This document shows, piece after piece, positions 1-8,579 of a stretch of DNA of 64,000 nt. Source of the DNA: Roseburia sp. (GTDB taxonomy: Bacteria; Bacillota; Clostridia; Lachnospirales; Lachnospiraceae). Location: contig JALEKJ010000008.1 of NCBI GenBank assembly GCA_022771695.1, positions 62,001 through 126,000 on the forward strand, written 5' to 3'. A program made the translations under genes and the position numbers. The notes beneath the pieces are model-generated. The model was not told the origin of the DNA. It did no database searches and saw only the letters and a program-made list of their open reading frames with translations. How positions within the stretch are numbered: the stretch's first letter is position 1; the number at the start of each line of letters is the position of its first letter.

Positions 1-693
1 AACTACTATTTCTATGAGGTTGGTTACCGCTTAAGCACCAACAATTATACGACAAGCTACAACGACGAGCTTGGTATTTCTAAGATTCAGGAATATGCCA
101 GCATGTTTGGACTTGATGAGAAGACCGGCATTGAAATTGAGGAAGCGGAACCGCGCATAGCAGACGAGTTCCCTGTCATGGCTGCCATCGGTCAGAGTAA
201 TAACCGTTATACAACCGTACAGCTTTCCCGCTATGTGACCGCGGTTGCGAATGGTGGTACGGTATATAATTACACACTTTTGAATCGGGTAGAGGATTCC
301 GAGGGCAATGTCATTGCATCCTTTGAGCCGGAAGTGCGTAACACGGTAGATGTTTTAAATACTGCCGAATGGGATGCAATTCATTCCGGTATGCGTATGG
401 TTGTGGAGAATACCAGCGAATTTAATGGTTTCCCGATTGCGGCAGCAGGTAAAACCGGTACAGCACAGCAAAATCTAAATCGTGCTAACCACGCCCTTTT
501 TGTCGGTTATGCACCATATGATAATCCGGAAATATCTATCGCGACACGTATTGCATATGGATATACTTCACACAACGCAGCAGAGCTATCCAAAAATGTA
601 TTTGCTTATTACTTTAAGGTAGAAGATACGGATGCTCTTTTAAGTGGTCAGGCAGAAGAAATCGATTCTTCTTCCAATCAAATCAGTGACTAA
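1..693 (+). CDS. Penicillin-binding protein 2-type transpeptidase, C-terminal part (5' end outside window)
   Basis: The last 230 residues of a class B penicillin-binding protein, open from the first base of the window. The transpeptidase KTG box is visible as AAGKTGTAQQ near base 450; the SxxK and SxN motifs would lie upstream. Class B PBPs cross-link peptidoglycan stem peptides outside the membrane. It directly precedes minC, minD, minE and rodA, the usual place of the elongation PBP2 (mrdA) that works with RodA, so I infer the elongation-specific enzyme rather than a division or spore PBP. The stop lies 11 bases before the minC start, consistent with one transcript. Confidence 0.9.
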   Translation, partial: NYYFYEVGYRLSTNNYTTSYNDELGISKIQEYASMFGLDEKTGIEIEEAEPRIADEFPVMAAIGQSNNRYTTVQLSRYVTAVANGGTVYNYTLLNRVEDSEGNVIASFEPEVRNTVDVLNTAEWDAIHSGMRMVVENTSEFNGFPIAAAGKTGTAQQNLNRANHALFVGYAPYDNPEISIATRIAYGYTSHNAAELSKNVFAYYFKVEDTDALLSGQAEEIDSSSNQISD

Positions 694-704
694 TGGAGGC
701 AAAC

Positions 705-1379
705 ATGAGTCAGGCAGTTATCATTAAAAGCAGTAAATGTGGCATCAACTTGGTATTGGATGCCGGATTGCCGTTTCAAGAATTATTGGACGAAATATTG
801 AGTCGTTTCAAAGAATCAGAAAAGTTCTTTGCAAACGCATCCTTTGCCATTTCCTTTGAAGGAAGAGATCTGACCGACGAGGAAAAGTATCAGATTATTG
901 ATGCCATCATGGCAGAGACAAGTATCAAGATTCTTTGCATTATGGAAGAAGATGAGATACGGGATGCCATTATCCGGCAAAAGATGCAGGAGCAGGAGTT
1001 GCAACAACGTGCGGCAGAGGCAGAACAAAAAGTAAAAGGTTCGTTTTACTACGGAAGCCTTACCGAAGGTGAGCGTCTGGAAACTGCTGAGAGCATTGTG
1101 ATTATCGGAGATGTCCCACATGGTGCTTCTGTTGTATCACAATCTGACATCGTAGTATTAGGAGCATTAAAAGGAAGTGCTTATGCAGGCATGTCCGGCA
1201 ACCAGGACAGTTTTATCTCGGCGCTTGACTTTGCACCTGAAAGTTATAATATTGCAGGTATTTACGGGGAACCTGTGCATAAGAGCAAAAACTCCCTATT
1301 TTCCAAACGTAATAAGACTCCGCTGGCAATGATTGCAACTGCAAGCGCGGGTATTATTAGTGTCAGTCCGTTAAATTAG
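705..1379 (+). CDS. minC: Septum site-determining protein MinC
   Basis: MinC (224 residues) inhibits FtsZ polymerisation away from midcell and is recruited to the membrane by MinD. The C-terminal beta-helix domain is recognisable by IVIIGDVPHGASVVSQSDIV and VVLGALKGSAYAGMSG; the N-terminal part (about 1-95) is the FtsZ-binding domain, followed by a charged Q/E-rich linker. I chose ATG 705 because TGGAGG at 695-700 sits four bases ahead; an upstream in-frame ATG at 693 overlaps the stop of the previous gene and has no ribosome site. minD follows 33 bases downstream. Confidence 0.92.
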   Translation: MSQAVIIKSSKCGINLVLDAGLPFQELLDEILSRFKESEKFFANASFAISFEGRDLTDEEKYQIIDAIMAETSIKILCIMEEDEIRDAIIRQKMQEQELQQRAAEAEQKVKGSFYYGSLTEGERLETAESIVIIGDVPHGASVVSQSDIVVLGALKGSAYAGMSGNQDSFISALDFAPESYNIAGIYGEPVHKSKNSLFSKRNKTPLAMIATASAGIISVSPLN

Positions 1380-1412
1380 GGCTGAACAATATAAAAACAG
1401 GAGGTCTTCCAA

Positions 1413-2216
1413 ATGGGTGAAGTCATTACTTTTACCTCAGGAAAAGGCGGCGTTGGCAAGACGACTACAACAGCCAACGTTGGCGTAGGACTTTCACTGT
1501 TAGATAAAAAGGTGGTATTGGTGGATACCGATATCGGCTTAAGAAATCTTGATGTGGTCATGGGACTGGAAAATCGAATTCTCTACAATCTGGTCGATGT
1601 CTTGACCGGGAAATGCCGCTTAAAGCAGGCATTAATCCGGGATAAGCGTTATCCCAACCTATCGATGATTCCGTCCTCATGCTCCAATGAATGCAAAGAC
1701 AGCTTAAATTCAAAACAGATGACGATTTTGATTGAGGAGTTGCGTCAGGAGTTCGATTATATCTTAATCGACAGTCCGGCAGGAATTGACGCTGGTTTTC
1801 GTCTGGCAACCATTGGTGCTGACCGCATTATTGTAGTAACAACACCACAGATTGCAGCCATCCATGATGCAGACTGTGTGCTTCAGCTTTTGAAACGCCA
1901 AAAGGCAGAAAACTTAAATCTTTTGGTCAACTGTTTTCGCAGACAGATGGTGCGGGAAGGTAATATGCTTGATTTGCCGGATATCTGCGAGCTCTTAGAG
2001 ACAGAGCTTATCGGTGTCATCTTGGAGGATGAAGAGGTCATTATCTCACAGAACCATGGTGAGCCTGTGATAGGCACGCGTTCCATGGCATCAGGCTGTT
2101 ATCAGAATATTGTCCGCAGATTGGTGGGAGAGGAAATACCAATTCCTGATTATACAAGGCGAGGAAAACTTTTTTCCAAAGTATTTTGGGGAAATAGTTC
2201 CAGAAAGCTGGTGTAG
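1413..2216 (+). CDS. minD: Septum site-determining ATPase MinD
   Basis: MinD (267 residues) is a membrane-binding ParA-type ATPase that carries MinC to the membrane and is released by MinE. The deviant Walker A motif SGKGGVGKTTTTANVG begins at residue 9; a Walker B-like LIDSPAG follows near residue 117. The C-terminus contains a basic, hydrophobic stretch (GKLFSKVFWGNSS), the expected amphipathic membrane-targeting helix. CAGGAGG lies ahead of ATG 1413. minE starts 2 bases after the stop. Confidence 0.96.
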   Translation: MGEVITFTSGKGGVGKTTTTANVGVGLSLLDKKVVLVDTDIGLRNLDVVMGLENRILYNLVDVLTGKCRLKQALIRDKRYPNLSMIPSSCSNECKDSLNSKQMTILIEELRQEFDYILIDSPAGIDAGFRLATIGADRIIVVTTPQIAAIHDADCVLQLLKRQKAENLNLLVNCFRRQMVREGNMLDLPDICELLETELIGVILEDEEVIISQNHGEPVIGTRSMASGCYQNIVRRLVGEEIPIPDYTRRGKLFSKVFWGNSSRKLV

Positions 2217-2217
2217 C

Positions 2218-2409
2218 ATGTGTCATAAATCAGGGAAAAAGAATGTTGCCAAAGAACGTCTTAAGTTGATGATTGATGCACGTAAGAAACGTATTGACGA
2301 TGATACAATGAATCAAATCCGTCAGGAAATAGGTTCTGTTGTCACAAAATATGTCGATATTGAACCGGAAAACATAGAAATCAAAATTATTCTTAAGGAA
2401 TACAGATAA
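2218..2409 (+). CDS. minE: Cell division topological specificity factor MinE, unusually short
   Basis: MinE stimulates the MinD ATPase and confines MinCD to the poles. The core MinD-contact helix is clear (KNVAKERLKLMIDARKKR) and is followed by the dimer domain up to YVDIEPENIEIKIILKEYR. With the only plausible start, ATG 2218, the protein is 63 residues; typical MinE is 80-90. It lacks the hydrophobic N-terminal membrane-targeting segment and ends before the last beta strand. The same frame is open upstream inside minD but offers only a TTG at 2110 and no good ribosome site. rodA starts 2 bases downstream. Confidence 0.85.
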   Translation: MCHKSGKKNVAKERLKLMIDARKKRIDDDTMNQIRQEIGSVVTKYVDIEPENIEIKIILKEYR

Positions 2410-2410
2410 C

Positions 2411-3514
2411 ATGCCAAAACAATATAAACTAAAGAATTACAAGTTCACATTGATCATATTAGTAGCTGCCCTAAATATTTTAGGAATCATGCTTGTCGGA
2501 AGCGCAAGCCCTGGTGACCAGAAAAAGCAGCTCATTGGAATGCTGTCGGGGCTGGTTATCATGGCAATCGTGTCCTGTATTGATTATAACTTCATACTGC
2601 GTTTTTCGTGGTTGATTTACCTGTTTTCTGTTGCAATGCTGGTTCTTGTCATTGTAGCAGGCGAGGACAGCAAGGGTGCGCAGCGATGGTTTAAAATTGG
2701 AGGTTTTCAGTTTCAGCCATCTGAGCTAGTCAAGATTCTGATGATTCTGTTTTTTGCTTATTATTTTATGAAGCATGAGGAAAAAATCAACAGTATCAGA
2801 GTCTTATGCAGTTCCTTCCTTTTGGTTGGCATTTTGCTTGCACTTGTTTTAGCACAGCCAAACCTTTCAACGACAATTATCATGGCAATAATCTTTTGTG
2901 CAATGCTGTTTGTTGCAGGATTGAGCTATAAAATCGTTGTTGGTGTTCTGGCTATCTGTGTTCCCGCATTTTTAGTACTCATGACGTTAATTATTCAAGA
3001 CAGAGTTCCTTTCATCCGGAGCTATCAGATTGGCCGTATCATGGCATGGCTCTATCCGGAGGATTACCCGGATCTTGCCTACCAGCAGCAGAACTCGATT
3101 ATGGCAATCGGTTCCGGAATGCTCTGGGGCAAAGGACTGGGCAATACAGACCCGACATCTGTTAAAAACGGTAAGTTTATCTTGGAGCCGCAAAACGATT
3201 TTATTTTCGCAGTAGCAGGAGAAGAACTGGGATTTCTAGGTACTGCAGCGATTATAATTCTCTTGCTTTTCATCACGATTGAGTGTATATTTATTGCTAG
3301 AAAAGCAAAAGATGCCACAGGCAGATTAATCTGTTGCGGCATGGCTTCACTGATTGGCTTTCAGAGTATTGTCAACATCAGTGTTGCCAGTGGTTTACTA
3401 CCGAATACCGGTGTAACATTGCCATTTGTAAGTTATGGTCTTACTTCATTATGGTCATTATATATAGGTATCGGACTTGTCCTAAATGTTGGTCTGCAGC
3501 CTAAAAAATATTAA
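2411..3514 (+). CDS. rodA: Rod-shape-determining peptidoglycan glycosyltransferase RodA
   Basis: A SEDS-family polytopic membrane protein (367 residues, about ten hydrophobic segments) that polymerises lipid II into glycan strands together with a class B PBP, here most likely the one encoded at the start of the window. Family signatures visible are GAQRWFKIGGFQFQPSELVK (about residue 95) and the C-terminal LPNTGVTLPFVSYGLTSLWS. The gene could be ftsW by similarity alone, but the placement after pbp2 and minCDE favours rodA. AAGGA lies about 11 bases ahead of ATG 2411. Confidence 0.9.
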   Translation: MPKQYKLKNYKFTLIILVAALNILGIMLVGSASPGDQKKQLIGMLSGLVIMAIVSCIDYNFILRFSWLIYLFSVAMLVLVIVAGEDSKGAQRWFKIGGFQFQPSELVKILMILFFAYYFMKHEEKINSIRVLCSSFLLVGILLALVLAQPNLSTTIIMAIIFCAMLFVAGLSYKIVVGVLAICVPAFLVLMTLIIQDRVPFIRSYQIGRIMAWLYPEDYPDLAYQQQNSIMAIGSGMLWGKGLGNTDPTSVKNGKFILEPQNDFIFAVAGEELGFLGTAAIIILLLFITIECIFIARKAKDATGRLICCGMASLIGFQSIVNISVASGLLPNTGVTLPFVSYGLTSLWSLYIGIGLVLNVGLQPKKY

Positions 3515-3532
3515 CAGGGGGTACCCACAAAT

Positions 3533-3928
3533 ATGAACATTGGACTAATTGCACACGATTCAAAGAAAAAATTAATGCAAAATTTTTGCATTGCTTACAG
3601 AGGAATACTTGCGAAAAACGAGCTTTATGCAACCGGCACAACCGGAAGACTGATTGAGGAAGTAACCAATCTAAATATCCATAAGTACTTGGCTGGCCAT
3701 CTTGGCGGTGCTCAGCAGCTCGGGGCACAGATTGAGCACAACGAAATCGACCTCGTAATTTTCCTGCGAGATCCTTTGACACAGAAATCGCATGAGCCGG
3801 ATGTGCACAATGTGATTCGCATCTGCGATACACATAATATTCCGCTTGCAACGAATCTTGCAACTGCAGAATTGTTAATCAAATCATTAGACAGAGGAGA
3901 TTTAGAGTGGCGTGAAATGTACAAATAA
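3533..3928 (+). CDS. mgsA: Methylglyoxal synthase family protein; catalytic Asp replaced by Ala
   Basis: 131 residues with the full MgsA fold signature: [11 protein letters not shown] (His8, Asp9), ATGTTGRL phosphate loop, [10 protein letters not shown] and HEPDV (His87, Asp90). MgsA converts dihydroxyacetone phosphate to methylglyoxal, a bypass relieving sugar-phosphate stress. In the family the segment GGDQQ supplies the catalytic base (Asp71 in E. coli); here it reads GGAQQ, with Ala60 encoded by GCT at 3710-3712. All other ligands I can check are kept. A GGGGG ribosome site precedes ATG 3533. The 3' end overlaps the next gene by 17 bases. Whether the enzyme is active cannot be told from sequence. 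Confidence 0.88.
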   Translation: MNIGLIAHDSKKKLMQNFCIAYRGILAKNELYATGTTGRLIEEVTNLNIHKYLAGHLGGAQQLGAQIEHNEIDLVIFLRDPLTQKSHEPDVHNVIRICDTHNIPLATNLATAELLIKSLDRGDLEWREMYK

Positions 3929-4901
3929 ATGCATCACATTATTGCTTGCCGCTATGCTCGCAACAGGGCTGTGCGGCTGCAGTAACTCACAGTCGGATCT
4001 TGCTTTATCATACGATGTGTATCAGATGGCAGATTCCGTTGGTATATCTACGGCGACAAATGACAACGCTAAATCTTATTTTTCCAATCAGCTCTGTGTA
4101 TCAGAAGATATTTCCCTTGGAACAGATACAACAAATTCACAGGTGGCAGAAGGTGCCGGTACGTTCAATCTTGCTACCGGCGATGTTGTATATGCCAAGA
4201 ATCTCTACGAACGGTTGTATCCTGCCAGCACAACAAAAATACTGACAGCTTATATTGCCCTCAAATATTGTGAAGACTTAGATGCCTATGTCACGATTAG
4301 CGAAAGAGCCGTTAATCAGGCATCTGATTCGTCTGTCTGCAATTTGAAAGCAGGAGATATCGTGAAACTACGCGATCTTCTCTACGGACTTATGCTCCGA
4401 AGCGGTAATGATGCGGCGGTAGCGATTGCCGAATATGTCTCAGGAGATGTGGAATCCTTTGCAGAGCTTATGAATCAGGAGGCGGCTGCCATAGGCGCAA
4501 CACAGTCACATTTCGTAAATCCGAATGGTTTACCGGACGAAAACCACTATACAACTGTCTATGATATGTATTTAATTTTTGCAAGAGCACTGGAGAATCA
4601 GACATTCATTGATATCATCAGTACCAAATCCCATGATGTGGTCTATACAGATGCGAACGGCAAAGCAGTGGAGCGTACATGGGAGAATACGAATCAGTAT
4701 TTGACCGGTGCCACCAAAGCACCGGAAGGTTTTTCTGTAATTGGTGGGAAAACCGGAACAACCGGCGATGCAGGCTATTGTCTTGTACTGTACTCCTACA
4801 ATGCATCCGGTCAGCCAATTATATCAATTGTTTTTAAAGCAGACGGAAAATCCAACCTTTATTTGCTGATGAATGAGATGCTTTCGGGCTTTGCGAACTA
4901 A
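3912..4901 (+). CDS. D-alanyl-D-alanine carboxypeptidase, lipoprotein (peptidase S11)
   Basis: A 329-residue low-molecular-weight PBP that trims the terminal D-Ala from peptidoglycan stem peptides. The three active-site motifs are present: PASTTKIL (SxxK), LRSGNDAA (SxN) and [10 protein letters not shown] (KTG). The N-terminus is a signal peptide ending in a lipobox-like L20-C-G-C23, so I infer a lipid-anchored extracellular enzyme. Start is GTG 3912, inside the end of mgsA, with GGAG at about 3897. It lacks the extra C-terminal beta domain of PBP5. This is the last gene of the pbp2-min-rodA-mgsA run. Confidence 0.88.
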   Translation: MKCTNKCITLLLAAMLATGLCGCSNSQSDLALSYDVYQMADSVGISTATNDNAKSYFSNQLCVSEDISLGTDTTNSQVAEGAGTFNLATGDVVYAKNLYERLYPASTTKILTAYIALKYCEDLDAYVTISERAVNQASDSSVCNLKAGDIVKLRDLLYGLMLRSGNDAAVAIAEYVSGDVESFAELMNQEAAAIGATQSHFVNPNGLPDENHYTTVYDMYLIFARALENQTFIDIISTKSHDVVYTDANGKAVERTWENTNQYLTGATKAPEGFSVIGGKTGTTGDAGYCLVLYSYNASGQPIISIVFKADGKSNLYLLMNEMLSGFAN

Positions 4902-4958
4902 TCTTTTTCGGGCATCACTCCCAAGAAACACGGTATATTTTAACATAAATTACATGTT

Positions 4959-4989
4959 GTATTTTAATATAAAATACGGTTGTATTTTA
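4959..4989. promoter_or_regulatory. Palindrome plus direct repeat of GTATTTTA, putative operator
   Basis: A perfect 8-bp inverted repeat, GTATTTTA (4959-4966), 3-base spacer, TAAAATAC (4970-4977), followed by a third copy of GTATTTTA at 4982-4989 that overlaps the -35 box of the promoter just downstream. The arrangement looks like a repressor or activator site controlling the P-loop gene at 5087; the binding protein is unknown. Confidence 0.45.
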
Positions 4990-5008
4990 TGTGCATATAT
5001 ACTATAAT
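4980..5008 (+). promoter_or_regulatory. Sigma-A-type promoter for the P-loop gene
   Basis: TTGTAT (4980-4985), 17-base spacer, TATAAT (5003-5008). The spacer and perfect -10 make this a good candidate for the start of transcription of the gene at 5087. Confidence 0.6.
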
Positions 5009-5086
5009 TATTTTATAAAATCAGTTGCTTTTATACATATTAACGAATTGATATGCATAAAACAGTACTACTAGGAGGAAATGGCC

Positions 5087-5509
5087 ATGATAGAGATTAT
5101 TTCAGGTGAAAAGGGAAAAGGTAAGACAAAAGAATTATTAAGCAAAGTGAATGCTTCTGTTGCATCCGCGTCCGGTAATATTGTATACCTTGACAAAAGC
5201 CAGAAGCACATGTATGAATTGAATAATAAGGTTCGACTCATCAATGTTACCGATTATCCGATTGATAATTGTGATGAGTTTCTCGGTTTTATCTGTGGTA
5301 TCGTATCACAGGACAACGATCTTGAAGAGATGTACTTAGACAGCTTCCTTACCATTGCTTCCATCAGTTCCGATGAGCAGATTAATCATGCAATTCAGAA
5401 GTTGGATATCATCAGTGAAAAGTACAATGTTAAATTTATTTTGAGCGTATCTCGGGACGAATCGTTACTTCCGGAGTGCGCGAAAGCAAAAATCGTCATT
5501 TCCTTATAA
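5087..5509 (+). CDS. Small P-loop ATPase-like protein of unknown role
   Basis: 140 residues beginning with a Walker A motif, IISGEKGKGKTKELL, and containing little else recognisable; a short FILSVSRD strand near the end could be a Walker B equivalent but is not convincing. Such small proteins in Lachnospiraceae are sometimes labelled as PilT-like, which I do not think is supported. The ATG at 5087 is preferred over 5081 because AGGAGG (5073-5078) is 8 bases ahead of it. It is a single-gene unit with its own promoter, an upstream palindrome and a strong terminator, next to the sepF cluster. Function unknown. Confidence 0.75.
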   Translation: MIEIISGEKGKGKTKELLSKVNASVASASGNIVYLDKSQKHMYELNNKVRLINVTDYPIDNCDEFLGFICGIVSQDNDLEEMYLDSFLTIASISSDEQINHAIQKLDIISEKYNVKFILSVSRDESLLPECAKAKIVISL

Positions 5510-5520
5510 TTTTGATTTTA

Positions 5521-5550
5521 AAAGTGCTGTATTTCTACAGCACTTTTTTT
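5521..5550 (+). terminator. Rho-independent terminator
   Basis: An 11-bp perfect stem AAAGTGCTGTA / TACAGCACTTT (5521-5531 with 5536-5546) and a run of T. It ends the P-loop gene and, read on the other strand (stem preceded by A-rich DNA), may also stop the convergent DUF378 gene. Confidence 0.9.
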
Positions 5551-5566
5551 ATTCCCTAAAAAGGGA

Positions 5567-5779
5567 TTATGACTCCTCAATAGAGCGTATTCTGCCAAAC
5601 AGACTGATGAGATACAAACCGCCAAGTCCTACAATGGCATAAATGATCCGTGTAAACCAGGACATATCCCCGAAAATGAATGCTACTAAATCAAATCGGA
5701 AGAACCCGATTAAGCCCCAGTTGATTGCTCCAATAATTACTAATGTAAGCAATGTATAATCTAACCAATTTGTATTCAT
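5567..5779 (-). CDS. DUF378 family small membrane protein
   Basis: 70 residues with two hydrophobic helices (about 9-33 and 42-62) and the family-typical stretch LTLVIIGAINWGLIGFFRFD followed by LVAFIFG. DUF378 proteins are small inner-membrane proteins of unknown function. AGGAGG lies 7 bases ahead of the ATG (read on the minus strand). It is transcribed convergently to the P-loop gene and divergently from the HlyD-like gene. Confidence 0.85.
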   Translation of the reverse strand: MNTNWLDYTLLTLVIIGAINWGLIGFFRFDLVAFIFGDMSWFTRIIYAIVGLGGLYLISLFGRIRSIEES

Positions 5780-5842
5780 TTACATGCCTCCTTTTTTTCT
5801 AATAGTATCTTCTACTTGGAAGATATTTATGCATTGTTAGCG

Positions 5843-5871
5843 TTGTTTTCTGCTTTACAAAATGATAAAAT
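5843..5871 (+). promoter_or_regulatory. Sigma-A-type promoter for the HlyD-like/yggS/sepF operon
   Basis: TTGTTT (5843-5848), 17-base spacer, TAAAAT (5866-5871), about 36 bases upstream of the first start codon of the operon. Confidence 0.55.
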
Positions 5872-5906
5872 ATGAATATTGAATTTTTGAAAAGGTGGAT
5901 AATCTT

Positions 5907-7301
5907 TTGAGTAAAAATAAAAAGGTAGTAAAATACCGAAAACCTTTTAATCTCAATATAGGAGTCATTATTTTTATCATTATTTTTATTTATTTGATTT
6001 TTAATGTATTTTCCTATATGACTACAACACATATTTCTGTATATGAGGTAGAGCAGGGAACGATGGCGGCAAATAATATCTATCGCGGCTTGATTTTGCG
6101 AGAGGAACAGGTATATTATGCCAATTATTCAGGGGCTTTAAATTACTATGTAAAAGAAGGTTCCAAAGTCAGTTACAACAACCTTGTCTATTCCATTGAT
6201 GAAAATGGGGACGTATCCAAATTAATTAATTCGACCAGTCATGATGTCTCTGTACTGGATGCAAACGATCTTAATGAGATTGAAGAGAGTATCTATGATT
6301 TTCAGGCAGCTTACGACTCGCAGCATTATTATAATGTCTATGCATTTAAGGAGAACATTGACTCTTCCTTGAATGAGGCATTGAGCTTGAGCGCATTGAA
6401 CCAACTGGGAGATTATGCGGCAAGTGCACAGGCAAGCAATACATTTCATCCAATCACAGCGGATACGCATGGTGTTGTCGTGTACTATACGGACGGATAT
6501 GAGGATGTAAGAGTAGATACTTTTTCTGCACAAATGTTCAATGAGACATCGTATAGTCGTGTCAGCAATCAGAATGCTGTCAATATCACAATCGGTAATC
6601 CGGTGTACAAACTGATTACCAGCGAATATTGGAATATCGTGCTCCCTGTTCCTGCGGATGTGGCAGCCGAGTTAGCGGATGATGATACCTTACAACTACG
6701 TTTTGTAAAGGATGACAAGAAAACATATGCCACTTACACCTTAACGCAGATGGATGAACAGGATTATGTCATTCTCACTTTGCGCAACTCCATGATTCGC
6801 TATGCAAAAGAACGCTACATCGAAGTGGAACTTCTGCTAAAAGAGGAAACAGGACTTAAGATACCGAATTCCGCCATTACAGAAAAAGAGTTTTTCACGG
6901 TTCCGAAAGAATATTTCATGCGAGGTGGCGATTCGCAGAATGAAGGACTCTTAGTTGAGCGAACAGATAAAGACGGAAAGAAATACACGGAGTTTGTTGC
7001 ACCGACCATTTATTATGAGACAGAAAAATATTTCTATATTGACAGTGAAGATATATCTGCCGATGACTACATCATAAAACCGGATTCCAATGCTACTTAT
7101 ACCGTTGGAAGCAATACTGCCGTATTAAAAGGCGTTTATAATATCAATAAAGGGTATGCGGTATTCAAGCAGATTGATCTGCTATATCAAAATGAAGAAT
7201 ATTCCATTGTGCGCACCGGTACGACTTATGGTATTGCGCTGTATGACCACATAGCTTTAGATGGATCTAAGATCAAAGAAAACGAGTTAATCAAACAATA
7301 G
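5907..7301 (+). CDS. HlyD-like membrane-anchored adaptor protein, first gene of the sepF operon
   Basis: 464 residues with a basic N-terminus, one transmembrane helix (about residues 19-40, rich in Ile/Phe) and a long extracellular part. The segment just after the helix resembles the biotinyl-lipoyl-like hairpin of HlyD/membrane-fusion proteins (IYRGLILREEQVYYANYSG, then GSKVSYNNLVYSID). No partner transporter is nearby. I prefer TTG 5907 to GTG 5895 because AAAGGTGG (5891-5898) sits 8 bases ahead of it. Placement before yggS and sepF suggests an envelope or division role, but that is inference. Confidence 0.72.
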   Translation: MSKNKKVVKYRKPFNLNIGVIIFIIIFIYLIFNVFSYMTTTHISVYEVEQGTMAANNIYRGLILREEQVYYANYSGALNYYVKEGSKVSYNNLVYSIDENGDVSKLINSTSHDVSVLDANDLNEIEESIYDFQAAYDSQHYYNVYAFKENIDSSLNEALSLSALNQLGDYAASAQASNTFHPITADTHGVVVYYTDGYEDVRVDTFSAQMFNETSYSRVSNQNAVNITIGNPVYKLITSEYWNIVLPVPADVAAELADDDTLQLRFVKDDKKTYATYTLTQMDEQDYVILTLRNSMIRYAKERYIEVELLLKEETGLKIPNSAITEKEFFTVPKEYFMRGGDSQNEGLLVERTDKDGKKYTEFVAPTIYYETEKYFYIDSEDISADDYIIKPDSNATYTVGSNTAVLKGVYNINKGYAVFKQIDLLYQNEEYSIVRTGTTYGIALYDHIALDGSKIKENELIKQ

Positions 7302-7317
7302 TTTTTGGGAGGAGAAT

Positions 7318-8013
7318 ATGATAAAAGAAAATTTAGCTACCGTTGAACACAATATTGCAGAAGCATGCAAACGCGCAGGAAGAGCGCGGGAAGAAGTCAC
7401 ATTGATTGCTGTTAGCAAAACAAAACCGGTTTCGATGCTACAGGAAGTATATGATACCGGAATCCATGATTTTGGCGAAAATAAAGTGCAGGAGCTTTGT
7501 GAAAAGATTGACGAAATGCCTTCCGACATCAGGTGGCATATGATTGGGCATTTACAACGTAATAAAGTAAAATACATTGTTGACCGCGTTGCTTTAATTC
7601 ATTCCGTCGACACCTACCGTCTGGCAGAAGAGATTAATATTCAGGCAAAAAAGAAAAATATTATTGTTCCGATTCTTGTAGAAGTTAACATTGCTGGTGA
7701 AGAATCAAAGTTTGGTACTTCTGCGGAGGACGCCCTTCTTTTAGTGGAAGAGATTGCTCAATTGGAAAATATTCGTATCAAAGGTCTGATGACAATAGCA
7801 CCATATGTTGTGGATTCTGAAGAAAATCGCCTGTATTTCCGCAAAATAAAGCAATTATCTGTTGACATAACCAATAAAAACATACATAATGTATCTATGG
7901 AAATACTGTCTATGGGTATGACGGGGGATTATGCTGTTGCGATTGAGGAAGGCGCAACCATGGTTCGCGTCGGAACCGGTATTTTCGGTGAAAGAATATA
8001 TAAGAATAGTTAG
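7318..8013 (+). CDS. yggS: YggS/YlmE family pyridoxal-phosphate homeostasis protein
   Basis: 231 residues, a single-domain alanine-racemase-like barrel that binds PLP and influences PLP and amino acid balance without known catalysis. Signature segments are LIAVSKTKPV (PLP-lysine), DFGENKVQEL, WHMIGHLQRNK and LSMGMTGDYAVAIEEGATMV. A GGGAGGAG ribosome site precedes ATG 7318. In Gram-positive bacteria this gene regularly sits just before sepF, as here. Confidence 0.95.
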   Translation: MIKENLATVEHNIAEACKRAGRAREEVTLIAVSKTKPVSMLQEVYDTGIHDFGENKVQELCEKIDEMPSDIRWHMIGHLQRNKVKYIVDRVALIHSVDTYRLAEEINIQAKKKNIIVPILVEVNIAGEESKFGTSAEDALLLVEEIAQLENIRIKGLMTIAPYVVDSEENRLYFRKIKQLSVDITNKNIHNVSMEILSMGMTGDYAVAIEEGATMVRVGTGIFGERIYKNS

Positions 8014-8034
8014 ATAACATGGGAGCACAATAGA

Positions 8035-8577
8035 ATGGGAATCATGGATAAATTTTTAAACATCATGCGTCTTAATCCGGATGATGACGATGATTTTTAT
8101 AATGAGGATTATGACTATGATGATGACTATGAAGAAGAAGTAGCAAAACCCAAGTCTTCTTTTCGTAAAGAGAAGAAAACAGATGACTTTGAGGATGATT
8201 ACGATTCTGACAAGTCATATCACGAAAGGACGGTTAAGACAACACCGAAGGTTACACCGATTCGGCCGTCTAAGAAATCATCCGGTTCCGGTATGGAAGT
8301 ATGTGTCATTAAACCGACTTCTGTTGAGGATGCGCGGGAAATTACAGAAACGTTGCTTAACAATCGTACTGTTGTTTTGAATGTTGAAGGTCTTGATGTC
8401 GAAATTGCACAGCGAATCATCGACTTTACTTCCGGTTCCTGCTTCGCAATCAGCGGTAATCTGCAAAAGATTTCAAATTATATATTTATTATCACACCGG
8501 CATCCGTTGATATCTCAGGAGATTTCTTAAATCTGGTAGATACTTTCCAGGGCAGAGGAATTCAGACAGACTTTTAA
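8035..8577 (+). CDS. sepF: Cell division protein SepF
   Basis: SepF (180 residues) anchors and bundles FtsZ at the division ring. It has the short membrane-binding N-terminus (MGIMDKFLNIMRL), a very acidic Asp/Tyr/Glu-rich linker (about 15-60) and the conserved globular domain beginning VCVIKPTSVEDAREITETLL and including RIIDFTSGSCFAI. GGGAG at 8021-8025 is 9 bases ahead of ATG 8035. It lies between yggS and ylmH. Confidence 0.96.
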   Translation: MGIMDKFLNIMRLNPDDDDDFYNEDYDYDDDYEEEVAKPKSSFRKEKKTDDFEDDYDSDKSYHERTVKTTPKVTPIRPSKKSSGSGMEVCVIKPTSVEDAREITETLLNNRTVVLNVEGLDVEIAQRIIDFTSGSCFAISGNLQKISNYIFIITPASVDISGDFLNLVDTFQGRGIQTDF

Positions 8578-8579
8578 TT

